Shown one piece after another: positions 56,568 to 64,000 of a stretch of DNA of 64,000 nucleotides. Source of the DNA: Streptomyces sp. LaPpAH-108 (GTDB lineage Bacteria > Actinomycetota > Actinomycetes > Streptomycetales > Streptomycetaceae); assembly GCF_000373625.1 (NCBI RefSeq), contig NZ_KB891998.1, positions 1 through 64,000 on the forward strand, read 5' to 3'. The first letter of the stretch is position 1, and each line of letters opens with the position of its first letter. A program made the translations under genes and the position numbers. Under the pieces are notes generated by a model. That model had not been told where the DNA came from and made no database searches. It saw only the letters and a list, made by a program, of their open reading frames with translations.

Positions 56568-57702
56568 CCATCCGCTGGATCTGGTTGGTGCCCTCGACGA
56601 TCTGGAGCACCTTGGCCTCGCGCATGTAGCGCTCGGCCGGGAAGTCGGCGGTGTAGCCGTAGCCGCCGAGGATCTGTACGGCGTCCGTGGTGACCCGCAT
56701 CGCGGTGTCGGTGCAGTGCAGCTTGGCCATGGCGGCCTGCTTGGCGAACGGCAGTCCCGCGTCGCGCAGCCGGGCGGCGGCCAGGTAGAGCGCACGGCCC
56801 GCCTCGATCTGGGTGGCCATGTCGGCGATCATGAAGCGCAGGCCCTGGAAGTCCGCGATGGGATGGCCGAACTGTCTGCGTTCGGTGGCGTACCCGACCG
56901 CCGCGTCCAGGGCGGCCTGGGCCACGCCGATGGCGCACGCGGCGATACCGAGGCGGCCCGAGTCCAGGGCCGACAGGGCGATGGAGAAGCCCTGGCCCTC
57001 CTCACCTATGCGCCGGTCGTCGGCGACCCTTACGCCGTCCAGGTGAACCTGGGCGGTGGGGCTGCCCTTGAGGCCCATCTTCTTCTCGGGCGCCGCCGCG
57101 CTCAGCCCCTCGGCGTCGCCGGGGACCAGGAAGGCGGTGATGCCGCGCGGGCCGTCCTCGCCGGTGCGGGCCATCACCGTGTAGAAGTCCGCGATGCCGC
57201 CGTGGGTGATCCACGCCTTGGTGCCGGTGAGCACCCAGGAGTCGCCGTCGCGGACGGCCCGGGTGCGCAGTGAGGCGGCGTCCGAGCCGGAGGCGGGCTC
57301 GGAGAGGCAGTACGCGCCGAGCAGACCGCCGCCGAGCATCGCGGGCAGGTGCTCGACCTGCTGCTGCTTGGTGCCGTGGGTGGCCAGGGCGTACGAGGCG
57401 AGGGTGTGCACGCTGACGCCGAGGCCGACGGTGAGGCGGGCGGCGGCCAGCTCCTCCAGGACCTGGAGGTAGACCTCGTAGGGCTGGTCCCCTCCGCCGT
57501 ACTCGGCGTCGTAGGGCAGGCCGAGCAGGCCCGCCTCCGAGAGCAGGGTGAAGACTTCGCGCGGGAAGCGGGCGGCGTCCTCCTCCTCGGCCGCCTTCGG
57601 CGCGATCTCGCGCTGGGCGATCTCACGGACCAGCGCGAGCAGGTCGCGGGCCTCTTCCGTGGGCAGTTGACGCTCCACCGGCTGCGGGTCGCGGTCGGAC
57701 AT
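56530..57702 (-). CDS. Acyl-CoA dehydrogenase
   Basis: A 390-residue FAD enzyme that dehydrogenates acyl-CoA at the alpha-beta position. It has AYCLSEPASGSDAASLRTRA and GTKAWITHGGIADFYTVMART (flavin-binding segments), ERRQFGHPIADFQG, and the C-terminal catalytic glutamate region LGGYGYTADFPAERYMREAKVLQIVEGTNQIQRMVIAR. It is close to short/branched-chain members; the acyl chain is not deducible. The ATG at 57702 has GGAGGAG upstream. A TetR gene lies upstream in the same direction, with a candidate TetR operator between. Confidence 0.94.
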   Translation of the reverse strand: MSDRDPQPVERQLPTEEARDLLALVREIAQREIAPKAAEEEDAARFPREVFTLLSEAGLLGLPYDAEYGGGDQPYEVYLQVLEELAAARLTVGLGVSVHTLASYALATHGTKQQQVEHLPAMLGGGLLGAYCLSEPASGSDAASLRTRAVRDGDSWVLTGTKAWITHGGIADFYTVMARTGEDGPRGITAFLVPGDAEGLSAAAPEKKMGLKGSPTAQVHLDGVRVADDRRIGEEGQGFSIALSALDSGRLGIAACAIGVAQAALDAAVGYATERRQFGHPIADFQGLRFMIADMATQIEAGRALYLAAARLRDAGLPFAKQAAMAKLHCTDTAMRVTTDAVQILGGYGYTADFPAERYMREAKVLQIVEGTNQIQRMVIARHVAGPEAR

Positions 57703-57862
57703 GGCGTCGGTCTCCTCCCTGTCGGGCACACCGGCGGAGTGCGCCTCGGGTCGGGCGGCTCCGCCTGATCGTTCCGTCGCCGACGGCCCGCTCCGGGTCT
57801 CGGAGGCGGCTGACCAGCGGCTGTGCCGTGAGTATGCCCGATCGGGGACCTCCCGTCACCAG

Positions 57863-57876
57863 TTAACGAGCGCTTA
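57863..57876. promoter_or_regulatory. Candidate TetR operator before the acyl-CoA dehydrogenase
   Basis: ttaacgagcgctta is an imperfect palindrome with TTAACG / CGCTTA arms, of the form TnAnCGnnCGnTnA seen for actinobacterial TetR regulators of fatty-acid genes. It lies 161 bp before the acyl-CoA dehydrogenase start. Confidence 0.4.
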
Positions 57877-57894
57877 CTTCAGGAAACCCGAAAA

Positions 57895-57933
57895 GGCCCC
57901 GCGCCGCCCTGTCGATCATGGGTGCGCGGGGCC
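57895..57933 (-). terminator. Hairpin terminator after the TetR gene
   Basis: A 10-bp stem ggccccgcgc / gcgcggggcc with a 19-base loop that contains a small inner pairing. It is 37 bases past the stop of the minus-strand TetR gene. Confidence 0.7.
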
Positions 57934-57970
57934 GTTGGAGTGAAGCGGGGGCGGTGTCGTGGACGCGGGC

Positions 57971-58642
57971 TCAGGCGTCCCGGCGGGCCGGGGGCGGGGC
58001 CGGGCAGGAGGGGTCCAGCTCCTCGATGGCGCGCAGGGTGCCGCCGAGCGTCTTGACCAGCAGCTCGCACAGGGTGTCGCGGGTCAGCACCGGGCGGTCG
58101 ATCCAGTCGAGCGTGGCGCCCTCCACGCTGCACACCCAGGAGAACAGACCGCTGCGGGCGAGCGACCCGACGGCGGTCCTGCCGTACGCCCCCTCGGCGA
58201 TGGTGTCGACGATCGCCTCGCGCACCCCGTCCCGGATCGCGTGCACCTCGGCGTCGAAGCCGACCCCGCCGCTGACGATGGTGCGGTAGGCCGCCTGGTG
58301 GTGCTCCGCGAACCTCAGATAACTGTCGAGCGTGCGGTGCAGCCGGTCCACGGCGGGCAGTTCGAGCCCGCTCGCGGCGAAGGTGACCAGGTCCGCGACG
58401 GATTCCTGGATGATCGCGAGGTAGTAACCGCGCTTCGACCGGAAGTAGTAGTAGATGAGCCCCTTGGCGACATGCGCCTGGCGCGCGATGTCGTCCATGG
58501 ACAGCGCGTCGTAGGACCGGTCGGCGAACAGCTTGCGCCCGATGGCGATCAGCTCGGCCCGGCGCGCCGCGGAGCGCTCGGTACCACGCGTCGGTCGGCC
58601 CGGGCCGACGGCCTGGGTGAGGGCGGCGGGCTGTTGACGCAT
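57971..58642 (-). CDS. TetR-family regulator
   Basis: A 223-residue TetR protein. The HTH is about residues 25-75 (AELIAIGRKLFADRSYDALSMDDIARQAHVAKGLIYYYFRSKRGYYLAI), followed by a helical ligand domain. The sequence LIYYYFRSKRGYYLA is the usual third-helix pattern. ATG 58642 (MRQQPAALTQ) is preferred; the frame is open to 58681. The location suggests control of the acyl-CoA dehydrogenase downstream. Confidence 0.9.
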   Translation of the reverse strand: MRQQPAALTQAVGPGRPTRGTERSAARRAELIAIGRKLFADRSYDALSMDDIARQAHVAKGLIYYYFRSKRGYYLAIIQESVADLVTFAASGLELPAVDRLHRTLDSYLRFAEHHQAAYRTIVSGGVGFDAEVHAIRDGVREAIVDTIAEGAYGRTAVGSLARSGLFSWVCSVEGATLDWIDRPVLTRDTLCELLVKTLGGTLRAIEELDPSCPAPPPARRDA

Positions 58643-58847
58643 ATTCAATTCCGGCCCTGGTCTGTGCGGTCGGCGGGACACCCGCAGTATGGCAGAGGCG
58701 GCCGTTCGGGTGAGGGGGCGTACGGGAGCGGGCGGGGCGGACGGGGGCAGGGGGCGGCGCCGGTCGCGTGGATCGGCGCCGGGTCGGGCCCTCTCCTCAG
58801 CGGCGGACCGTCCCCTCAGCGGGTGAGCCGTCCCCCGGACAAGACCG

Positions 58848-59408
58848 TCATCCTGAACAGGCTGTCCCTGTCGACCGCAGGCCCCACGTCTGCAAGGCGT
58901 AGGGCCGCCCCTTCTCCTCCCCCTCGATCAGCGGCACGTCGAGCAGGCTGAACCCCGCCTTGGTGGCCACGGCGACGCTGGCCGCGTTCTCGGCCTCCAG
59001 CTCCAGGATCACCTGTTCCGCACCCAGGTGCCCGAAGGCGTACGCGGCCATCACCCGCACCGCCCGCGCGGCCAGCCCCTGGCCCCGGTACGCCGGTCCG
59101 ACCGCGTAGCCGATCTCCGTGCCCTCCGGAGCGCGCCGCAGCATCACCTCGCCGAGCGGCGCGCGGCCGTCGACGGTGATGGCGAGCAGGATGGCCGTGC
59201 CCTCCGCCCGCAACCGCCGGTCCCGCTCCAGCCGGGCACGGGCGGCCACCGCGTCGAAGGGCGAGACGATCGGCGTCCAGTACGCGATGTCGGGGTGGTC
59301 GAACAGCTCCGGCATCGCGTCCAGATCCGCTTCCGTCCAGTCACGCAGGACAAGCCCTTCCCCGGTGAGCTCGATCCGCTCGGGAAAGGGTGACGGGGTG
59401 CCGCTCAT
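58848..59408 (-). CDS. GNAT acetyltransferase, RimJ/RimL type
   Basis: A 186-residue GNAT enzyme. It has LVLRDWTEADLDAMPELFDHPDIAYWTPI at the start, the acetyl-CoA loop YAVGPAYRGQGLAARAVRVMAAYAFGHLG, and LELEAENAASVAVATKAGFSL at the end, as in RimL/RimJ-like N-acetyltransferases. The acceptor (protein N-terminus or small amine) is unknown. The ATG at 59408 is preceded by AGGAAGG. Confidence 0.9.
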   Translation of the reverse strand: MSGTPSPFPERIELTGEGLVLRDWTEADLDAMPELFDHPDIAYWTPIVSPFDAVAARARLERDRRLRAEGTAILLAITVDGRAPLGEVMLRRAPEGTEIGYAVGPAYRGQGLAARAVRVMAAYAFGHLGAEQVILELEAENAASVAVATKAGFSLLDVPLIEGEEKGRPYALQTWGLRSTGTACSG

Positions 59409-59504
59409 GATGCCGATCCTTCCTGGCCTGACAAGACGGGGAAGGATAACCGGACAGCCGACTCACAGGCTCTCCGGCCGACGGAGGACGGCGGCGACCC
59501 CCGC

Positions 59505-60866
59505 TCAGCGCACCCCCACCGCCGCGAGCGCCGCCCGCTGACGCGGGGTCGGGTGCTCCGGGAAGTACAGGTAACAGACACCCCCCGTACCACTCCTGAC
59601 CTGCCCGTTCGCGTCGTACCGCTTCGTCCGCAGCCAGATGTTCTCGAACTCTCGCCGTGCGTACACCCGCCGTACCGCGTCGTCGCTCGGGGATGCCGGG
59701 TCGTTGGCGATGATGTCGCCCTCGGTGGTGAAGCCGATGACGGTCATGAGGTGGCCGGAGGTGCCGTAGCCCGCGCCGGTGAGTTCGGTTTTGAGGAAGG
59801 ACTGGGAGGTGATGGCGGGGATGCCGGCCGCGATCAGGGTCTCCAGGTCGGTCAGGGAGGTGAGGCGGGTGACGAGGGACTGGAGGCCGGGGTAGGAGGC
59901 GGCGTAGGCGGCGTTGAAGGGCCAGTTGCCGCAGCCCTCGTACTGGTAGTCGTAGGTGGAGCGGGCCGCGTGGCAGACCTGGGGGTCGGCGTAGGAGGGG
60001 TCGACCCAGGACAGCTGCTCGGGGGTGGGGTGGGCGCCCCAGTACTCGATGATCATCTGCGAGGAGGTGGGGCTGCACCATGCCTCGCCGCCGTTGTCGT
60101 ACTGCGGGTACTGGCCCTTGTGGATCTCCTGCGAGTAGCGCGGTACGGCGAGTTCGCGGGTCAGGCCGGGGGCGGAGGCCGGGACCGTGAAGCGGTCGGG
60201 GATGTCCGAGCCCATGGCGCCCAGGCGGCGGACCGTGGGGGTCGCGTGGGTGCCGGGCTTGCGGTACAGGGTCAGGCGCAGCCGGTACGCGACCAGGCGC
60301 AGGCCCGTGCTCGCGTCGTCGATGGCAAAGGTGTCCGTCCACACGGAACTCTTGCCGTCGCTCTGGTCGTCCACCGAGGTGCGCCGGATGTCCTGGTCGC
60401 CGGAGGCCCAGCGGCCCATCACGTACCAGGGGGTCGCGGTGCCGTCGGAGTACGTCCCGCTCAGCTCGGTCTGGATCCAGGTGCCGTCGGGGGTGTGCGC
60501 GTTCCAGGAGGCGATGACCTCGGTGGCGGGCACGGACAGCCGGTGCACGGGCGAGGTCCAGGTGGCGTACTCCCAGGTGGCGGTGGTGCCGGTGTGCGGG
60601 TCCGTGTAGTCGGTACGGCCCGCGGGGGCGCCGATCACGACTCCGGGCCGCGATCCGGCGACGGCCCGGACGCCGTGCGCGCTCCCGCGCCGCCAGTCCG
60701 AGTACGAGGTCCAGGCGTGGTACTCGACGGGACGGCCGGGCGCCCCGCCGTGCCGTACGGCCGGAGCGGCGACGGCGGGAACGGCGGAGACCGCCCCCGC
60801 GCTCACGGCGACGGCGACGGCCGCCCCGAGGACACTGCGGCGGGAGGGCTGCTGGGCTCTGCTCAT
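59505..60866 (-). CDS. Secreted Tat-type C39-like peptidase
   Basis: A 453-residue protein with a twin-arginine signal (SRRSVLGAAVAVAVSAGAVSAVPAVAAPA), so it is exported folded. A beta-rich N-terminal half (about 50-220) precedes a peptidase-C39-like papain fold: nucleophile Cys264 in EAWCSPTSSQMIIEYW, His372 in GTSGHLMTVIGF, and an Asn-Asp pair in IIANDPASPSDD. It is probably a cell-wall or extracellular cysteine peptidase. The ATG at 60866 is chosen because it directly precedes the Tat motif; the open frame runs to 61031. Confidence 0.88.
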   Translation of the reverse strand: MSRAQQPSRRSVLGAAVAVAVSAGAVSAVPAVAAPAVRHGGAPGRPVEYHAWTSYSDWRRGSAHGVRAVAGSRPGVVIGAPAGRTDYTDPHTGTTATWEYATWTSPVHRLSVPATEVIASWNAHTPDGTWIQTELSGTYSDGTATPWYVMGRWASGDQDIRRTSVDDQSDGKSSVWTDTFAIDDASTGLRLVAYRLRLTLYRKPGTHATPTVRRLGAMGSDIPDRFTVPASAPGLTRELAVPRYSQEIHKGQYPQYDNGGEAWCSPTSSQMIIEYWGAHPTPEQLSWVDPSYADPQVCHAARSTYDYQYEGCGNWPFNAAYAASYPGLQSLVTRLTSLTDLETLIAAGIPAITSQSFLKTELTGAGYGTSGHLMTVIGFTTEGDIIANDPASPSDDAVRRVYARREFENIWLRTKRYDANGQVRSGTGGVCYLYFPEHPTPRQRAALAAVGVR

Positions 60867-60904
60867 GGACGCGACTACCCCCAGGGAGTCCAGGTGCGGA
60901 CAGA

Positions 60905-60944
60905 TACGGACACGTGCCGACACGTACGGACACGTGCGAACGAC
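60905..60944. repeat. Tandem 20-bp repeat with cacgtg cores upstream of the peptidase gene
   Basis: tacggacacgtgccgacacg is followed directly by tacggacacgtgcgaacgac, about 40 bp before the peptidase start. The paired cacgtg hexamers make it a candidate site for a dimeric regulator. It could also be simple slippage repetition. Confidence 0.6.
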
Positions 60945-61181
60945 GCACGGCTTCGCGCCCACTATGCGCCCCCCGCCATGCCCCTGCCAGCACTTCCTCA
61001 CATGCCGCACGAGGAACATTGGTTCAACCAATGACGCCGGTCGCTGGGACGGGGGTCCGGCTGGTCAGGCGCTGCCCGCATCGGCCTTCCCGCGCTGCCG
61101 GCATCAGCCCCGAGGGGGCCCGGATATCCGCACCCGGGCCCCCTCGTGCGGGGAACCTGCCGAACCCCCGGAGGGGCCCGC
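60945..61181. other. Region between peptidase promoter and APC permease
   Basis: No gene supported. It includes an attggttcaaccaat palindrome (61019-61033), with perfect attggtt / aaccaat arms, and the terminator at 61111-61146. The first may be an operator for the peptidase gene, which reads away from it on the minus strand. Confidence 0.5.
61111..61146 (-). terminator. Hairpin terminator after the second APC permease
   Basis: A perfect 13-bp stem cgagggggcccgg / ccgggccccctcg with a 10-base loop, 35 bases after the permease stop. Confidence 0.85.
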
Positions 61182-62723
61182 TCAGATCAGGTCCATCGCC
61201 GCCACCTCGTCCGGGCGGCCGTAGCTGACCGGGCCCTGGAAGCGGCGGCGGGCCGTGGTGAACCACCAGATCGTGGCGATCAGGAGGACGGCCGCCAGGG
61301 CGATGGGGGCGTAGTTGAAGGAGTCGACGGTGATCGGGGACGCCTGGGGGAGCATGAAGAGGACGCTGCTCAGCAGGATCCAGGTCACGGCGAGCCAGCC
61401 GATCGGGCGGCCCCAGCGGCCCAGGTGCCAGGGACCGGCCTGGAAGTCGTCGCCGAGCCGCAGCCGGAGGAAGATCGGCACCGCGTAGGCGAGGAAGAGC
61501 CCGACCACGTTGACGCTGACGATGGCGGTGAAGGCGGTGTGGGACCACCAGCCGGGGACCACCAGGGCGAGCGAGCAGGCGACGGCGAGCCAGACGGCCT
61601 TGACGGGCGTCCGGGTGCGCGGGGAGACGGAGTGCCACCAGCGGGAGCCGGGCATCGCGCCGTCGCGGGAGAAGGCGAAGATCTGCCGGGTGTTGCTGGT
61701 GAGGTTGGCGAGACCGCAGAACAGCATCGCGCCGATGACGATGAGCAGCATCGCCTTGGCGGTGCCGAGTCCGAGACCGTCGATGAGAATCTGGACGGGA
61801 GGCGCGTCGGAGCCGGCCACCTTGGCGTAGTCGCTAATGCTGTAGACCAGTGCCAGCATCAGGATCAGGCCGGTCACGGCCGAATAGCCGATGGCCCGGG
61901 TGATCCCCTTCGGCGCGTTGACGGTGGCCTGAACCGTTTCCTCGGACATGTGGAAGCTGCCGTCGAACCCGGTGAACGTCCAGCTGGTGACGAGCAGGCC
62001 CAACATGCCGCCGTAAAGGCCGTTGGTGAAGCCGGTGTTGTTCTCGAAATGCGTGACGAACGACGCCGACTGATGGTGATCCGGAATCACGATGAGTGCG
62101 GTCACGATCACCACGAGTCCGATCAGCAGCCACCACACGGAAATCCGGTTCAGCACGGCGACGAGCTGGACGGTGTAGGTGTTGGCGAGCCCCTGGAGCA
62201 CGATGATCAGGGCCGTGAGCAGCACGGTCTGGTGCGCGGTGGGCTCGTACGACGGCCACTGGAGGGCGACGAACGCCTGGATGAAGGTGGCGGCTGCGTA
62301 GCCCGTGGCGGCGGTGCCGCCGATCTGACCGACGAAGTTCAGCCATCCGGTGAACCACGACCAGGCGCCCTTGTGCCGCTTGGCGAGCTTGCCCGCCGAG
62401 AAATACAGCGCACCGCTCGTCGGATAGGCGGAGGCCACCTCCGCCATCGCGGCTCCGATGAACAGGACCATCACCGAGACGCCGATCCAGCCGAACACGA
62501 GAATACGGGGGCCGCCCGCATTCATACCGAATCCGAAGGAGGAGAAGATACCCGAGAGGATATTGATGATGGTGAAGGAGATCGCGAAATTGTCGAACGC
62601 CTTGAAACGGCGCGTCAGTTTCCGCGGATAACCCATAGCGTGCAGCGTCGCGTCGTCGTCGAGGACGACCGGTTCCTCGTCCCCCCGGGACTTCTCCCGG
62701 GGCGTCGATATCCGTTCCGACAC
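61182..62723 (-). CDS. APC-superfamily amino acid/amine permease
   Basis: A 513-residue permease with about 12 membrane segments and APC landmarks: RRFKAFDNFAISFTIINILSGIFSSFGFGMNAGGP at the start, AEVASAYPTSGALYFSAGKLAK, and TGFDGSFHMSEETVQATVNAPKGITRAIGYS in the middle. It resembles GABA/choline-type amine transporters more than bulk amino acid permeases by these motifs; the substrate is inference. It is distinct from the permease at 28805. The GTG start has AAAGG upstream. It is preceded by an unknown gene 40 bp away, probably co-transcribed. Confidence 0.88.
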   Translation of the reverse strand: MSERISTPREKSRGDEEPVVLDDDATLHAMGYPRKLTRRFKAFDNFAISFTIINILSGIFSSFGFGMNAGGPRILVFGWIGVSVMVLFIGAAMAEVASAYPTSGALYFSAGKLAKRHKGAWSWFTGWLNFVGQIGGTAATGYAAATFIQAFVALQWPSYEPTAHQTVLLTALIIVLQGLANTYTVQLVAVLNRISVWWLLIGLVVIVTALIVIPDHHQSASFVTHFENNTGFTNGLYGGMLGLLVTSWTFTGFDGSFHMSEETVQATVNAPKGITRAIGYSAVTGLILMLALVYSISDYAKVAGSDAPPVQILIDGLGLGTAKAMLLIVIGAMLFCGLANLTSNTRQIFAFSRDGAMPGSRWWHSVSPRTRTPVKAVWLAVACSLALVVPGWWSHTAFTAIVSVNVVGLFLAYAVPIFLRLRLGDDFQAGPWHLGRWGRPIGWLAVTWILLSSVLFMLPQASPITVDSFNYAPIALAAVLLIATIWWFTTARRRFQGPVSYGRPDEVAAMDLI

Positions 62724-62763
62724 AGCTCGGCCTTTCTGTTGTGGGGACAGAGCGGGTACGGGG

Positions 62764-63720
62764 TCAGGCGGGTCCGGGGACGGGCAGTCCGCATGCGCGC
62801 CGGGCCCGGGAGAGCTGCTCGGCGGGGTCGCCGAAGGCGCTCCAGGGCATCCGCGAGGCGTACGGGCCCATCGCCGCGAAGACCGCCCGGGCCTCGAACT
62901 CGCACTGGGCCATGACCAGTGCGTGTGCGAGGTAGGCCAGGTCGAGCACGGGGGTGAAGCGGTAACCGGCCACCGTGGGAAGCCAGTTGCGGTAGGCGGC
63001 CAGGGTGGTGGAGCGCCACTGGGGCTGCTCCCAGACCCGGTCCGCGAGCAGTTGGGTGGGGTTGTAGCTCTCCACCAGGGCCACCAGGGGCAGCAGTCTG
63101 AGGGCGGAGTCGGCGGGCGCCCGCTGGCTGAGGAAGGCGGCCACGTCCCAGGCCGCGTTCACCGAGCCGCCGTGGCGTGTGAAGAAGAAGGAGAGGAAGC
63201 GGTGGTGGCCCTCGCGGTTCCAGGGGTCGAGGGACAGGACGTGCGAGAACAGCCGCCAGGGGCCGGGCGGGGAGGTGAGCAGGCCCTGCGGGGCGGGGTC
63301 GCGCAGCCGGTGCAGCCGGGCCATGGTGAGCTTGGCGACCCAGGGCGTGGGGTCGTCGGGGGCGAGGGCGGCGGCCCGGTCGCAGGCCGTCAGGGCGATC
63401 CGTTCCAGCGTCTCGGCGCGTTCGTCACGTGCGTCGGCGGCCCGCATCGCGCGCTGCACGGCGACCCGGGCCCACATCAGCATGGACTCGGGGGTGGTCT
63501 CCTCGGCGAGCCACTGCTCGACCAGGTCGGTGCCGGCCGCCTCGGAGGCGAGCACCAGCGAGCGGTGGGCGCGCAGGGCGAAGTCGGAACGCGTCTCGGC
63601 CAGGACCTCCTGGGCGTAGCGATAACGCCCGGCGCGCACATCGACGCAAACACTCGCCAGGACACGGTCGTCGGCCGCCGGATGCCATACATAGTGCCCT
63701 TCGAATAACTCCGCGGCCAT
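62764..63720 (-). CDS. Unknown cytoplasmic helical (TPR-like) protein
   Basis: A 318-residue protein that I do not recognise. It is helical and Ala/Arg/Trp-rich, with repeated helix pairs (YRYAQEVLAETRSDFALRAHRSLVLAS and LERIALTACDRAAALAPDDPTPWVAKLTMARLHRLR) that suggest TPR-like packing. FEGHYVWHPAADDRVLASVCVDVRAG opens it. The ATG at 63720 follows GGAGAGC. It ends 40 bp before the APC permease gene, which it may accompany. Confidence 0.7.
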   Translation of the reverse strand: MAAELFEGHYVWHPAADDRVLASVCVDVRAGRYRYAQEVLAETRSDFALRAHRSLVLASEAAGTDLVEQWLAEETTPESMLMWARVAVQRAMRAADARDERAETLERIALTACDRAAALAPDDPTPWVAKLTMARLHRLRDPAPQGLLTSPPGPWRLFSHVLSLDPWNREGHHRFLSFFFTRHGGSVNAAWDVAAFLSQRAPADSALRLLPLVALVESYNPTQLLADRVWEQPQWRSTTLAAYRNWLPTVAGYRFTPVLDLAYLAHALVMAQCEFEARAVFAAMGPYASRMPWSAFGDPAEQLSRARRACGLPVPGPA

Positions 63721-64000
63721 GCTCTCCTGTCCGTCCGCATACGGCGCATCACAGTTGCGCAGGAGGCACCTTACTCAGCCGCCGCCGCACCGGGAACGCC
63801 TAAATCCACAAATCGGTCGGCGGAATCGGAACGTAATATCCGGTCATTGACCGGAAGTCAGCCAGTGGTTCAAGGGGTGACGTTTCGGTGCCCGCGCGGG
63901 TGCCCGCACCGGCCGCTACTAGACTGTTTCCGGAGAACTCCCCCACACCGCATCACACCTCGGGAATCGCCATTCAGCACCTCGCCGCCCGGCTGCGCGC
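63721..64000. promoter_or_regulatory. Right-edge regulatory region with 17-bp palindrome
   Basis: 280 bp to the end of the window. At 63839-63855 lies the perfect palindrome tccggtca-t-tgaccgga, a strong operator candidate. A TAGACT box near 63920 could be a -10. From about 63892 a plus-strand frame (GTG-type start) is open to the edge and may be the beginning of a gene, but there is too little to call it. Confidence 0.5.

Overview
This is a stretch of a high-GC actinobacterial chromosome, almost certainly a Streptomyces. The evidence is the strongly G/C-ending codon use, GTG starts with GGAGG-type ribosome sites, a conservon (cvn) cluster, rbpA with a sigma-R-type promoter, a DasR-type operator in front of the PTS genes, and several MocR, IclR, TetR and Lrp regulators. 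Gene content and order look like chromosomal core. I see no insertion sequence, prophage, integrase, tRNA or CRISPR array.

Layout. 1-630: leader and promoters of an rRNA operon that runs leftwards off the window, divergent from crr-ptsI (634-2829), with a 14-bp DasR-like palindrome inside the likely crr promoter. 2905-6455: a small unknown protein and an MFS exporter, divergent from a MocR regulator that seems to be read from a leaderless message. 6462-11555: acetoacetyl-CoA synthetase, a GH31-type protein without its catalytic aspartates, and a NUDIX hydrolase. 11590-19899: a conservon in which a 1212-aa 5-oxoprolinase-type gene lies between cvnC and cvnD.

20346-30370: a glycine-betaine demethylation locus. 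A Rieske oxygenase (27589-28740) with a divergent ferredoxin/reductase pair (20980-22496) would remove the first methyl group. A dimethylglycine-oxidase-type flavoprotein (23859-26306) and a monomeric sarcosine oxidase (26423-27592) would remove the next two. An APC permease and an IclR regulator complete the set, and one 10-bp motif recurs in front of the regulator and the catabolic operon. 30411-37624: three genes of a MukBEF/MksBEF/Wadjet-like SMC complex with no JetD nuclease gene beside them. 37740-41007: a translationally coupled glycosyltransferase, glycosyltransferase, SGNH hydrolase operon.

41265-50121: HEAT-repeat and ankyrin proteins, a small membrane protein followed by an FtsK-like pseudo-ATPase, a YczR/YczE pair, a glycerophosphodiesterase and a UMF1-type transporter. 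50289-52801: sigma-R promoter, rbpA, a 22-bp terminator, fxsA and a polyprenol-phosphate mannose synthase. 53335-59408: amidohydrolase, Lrp regulator, two small unknowns, acyl-CoA dehydrogenase, TetR regulator and GNAT acetyltransferase. 59505-63720: a Tat-exported C39-like peptidase, a second APC permease and an unknown protein. Several intergenic spaces carry short tandem repeats.

All positions and motifs were read by eye from the sequence. Family names rest on recognition of motifs and domain order, not on database searches.
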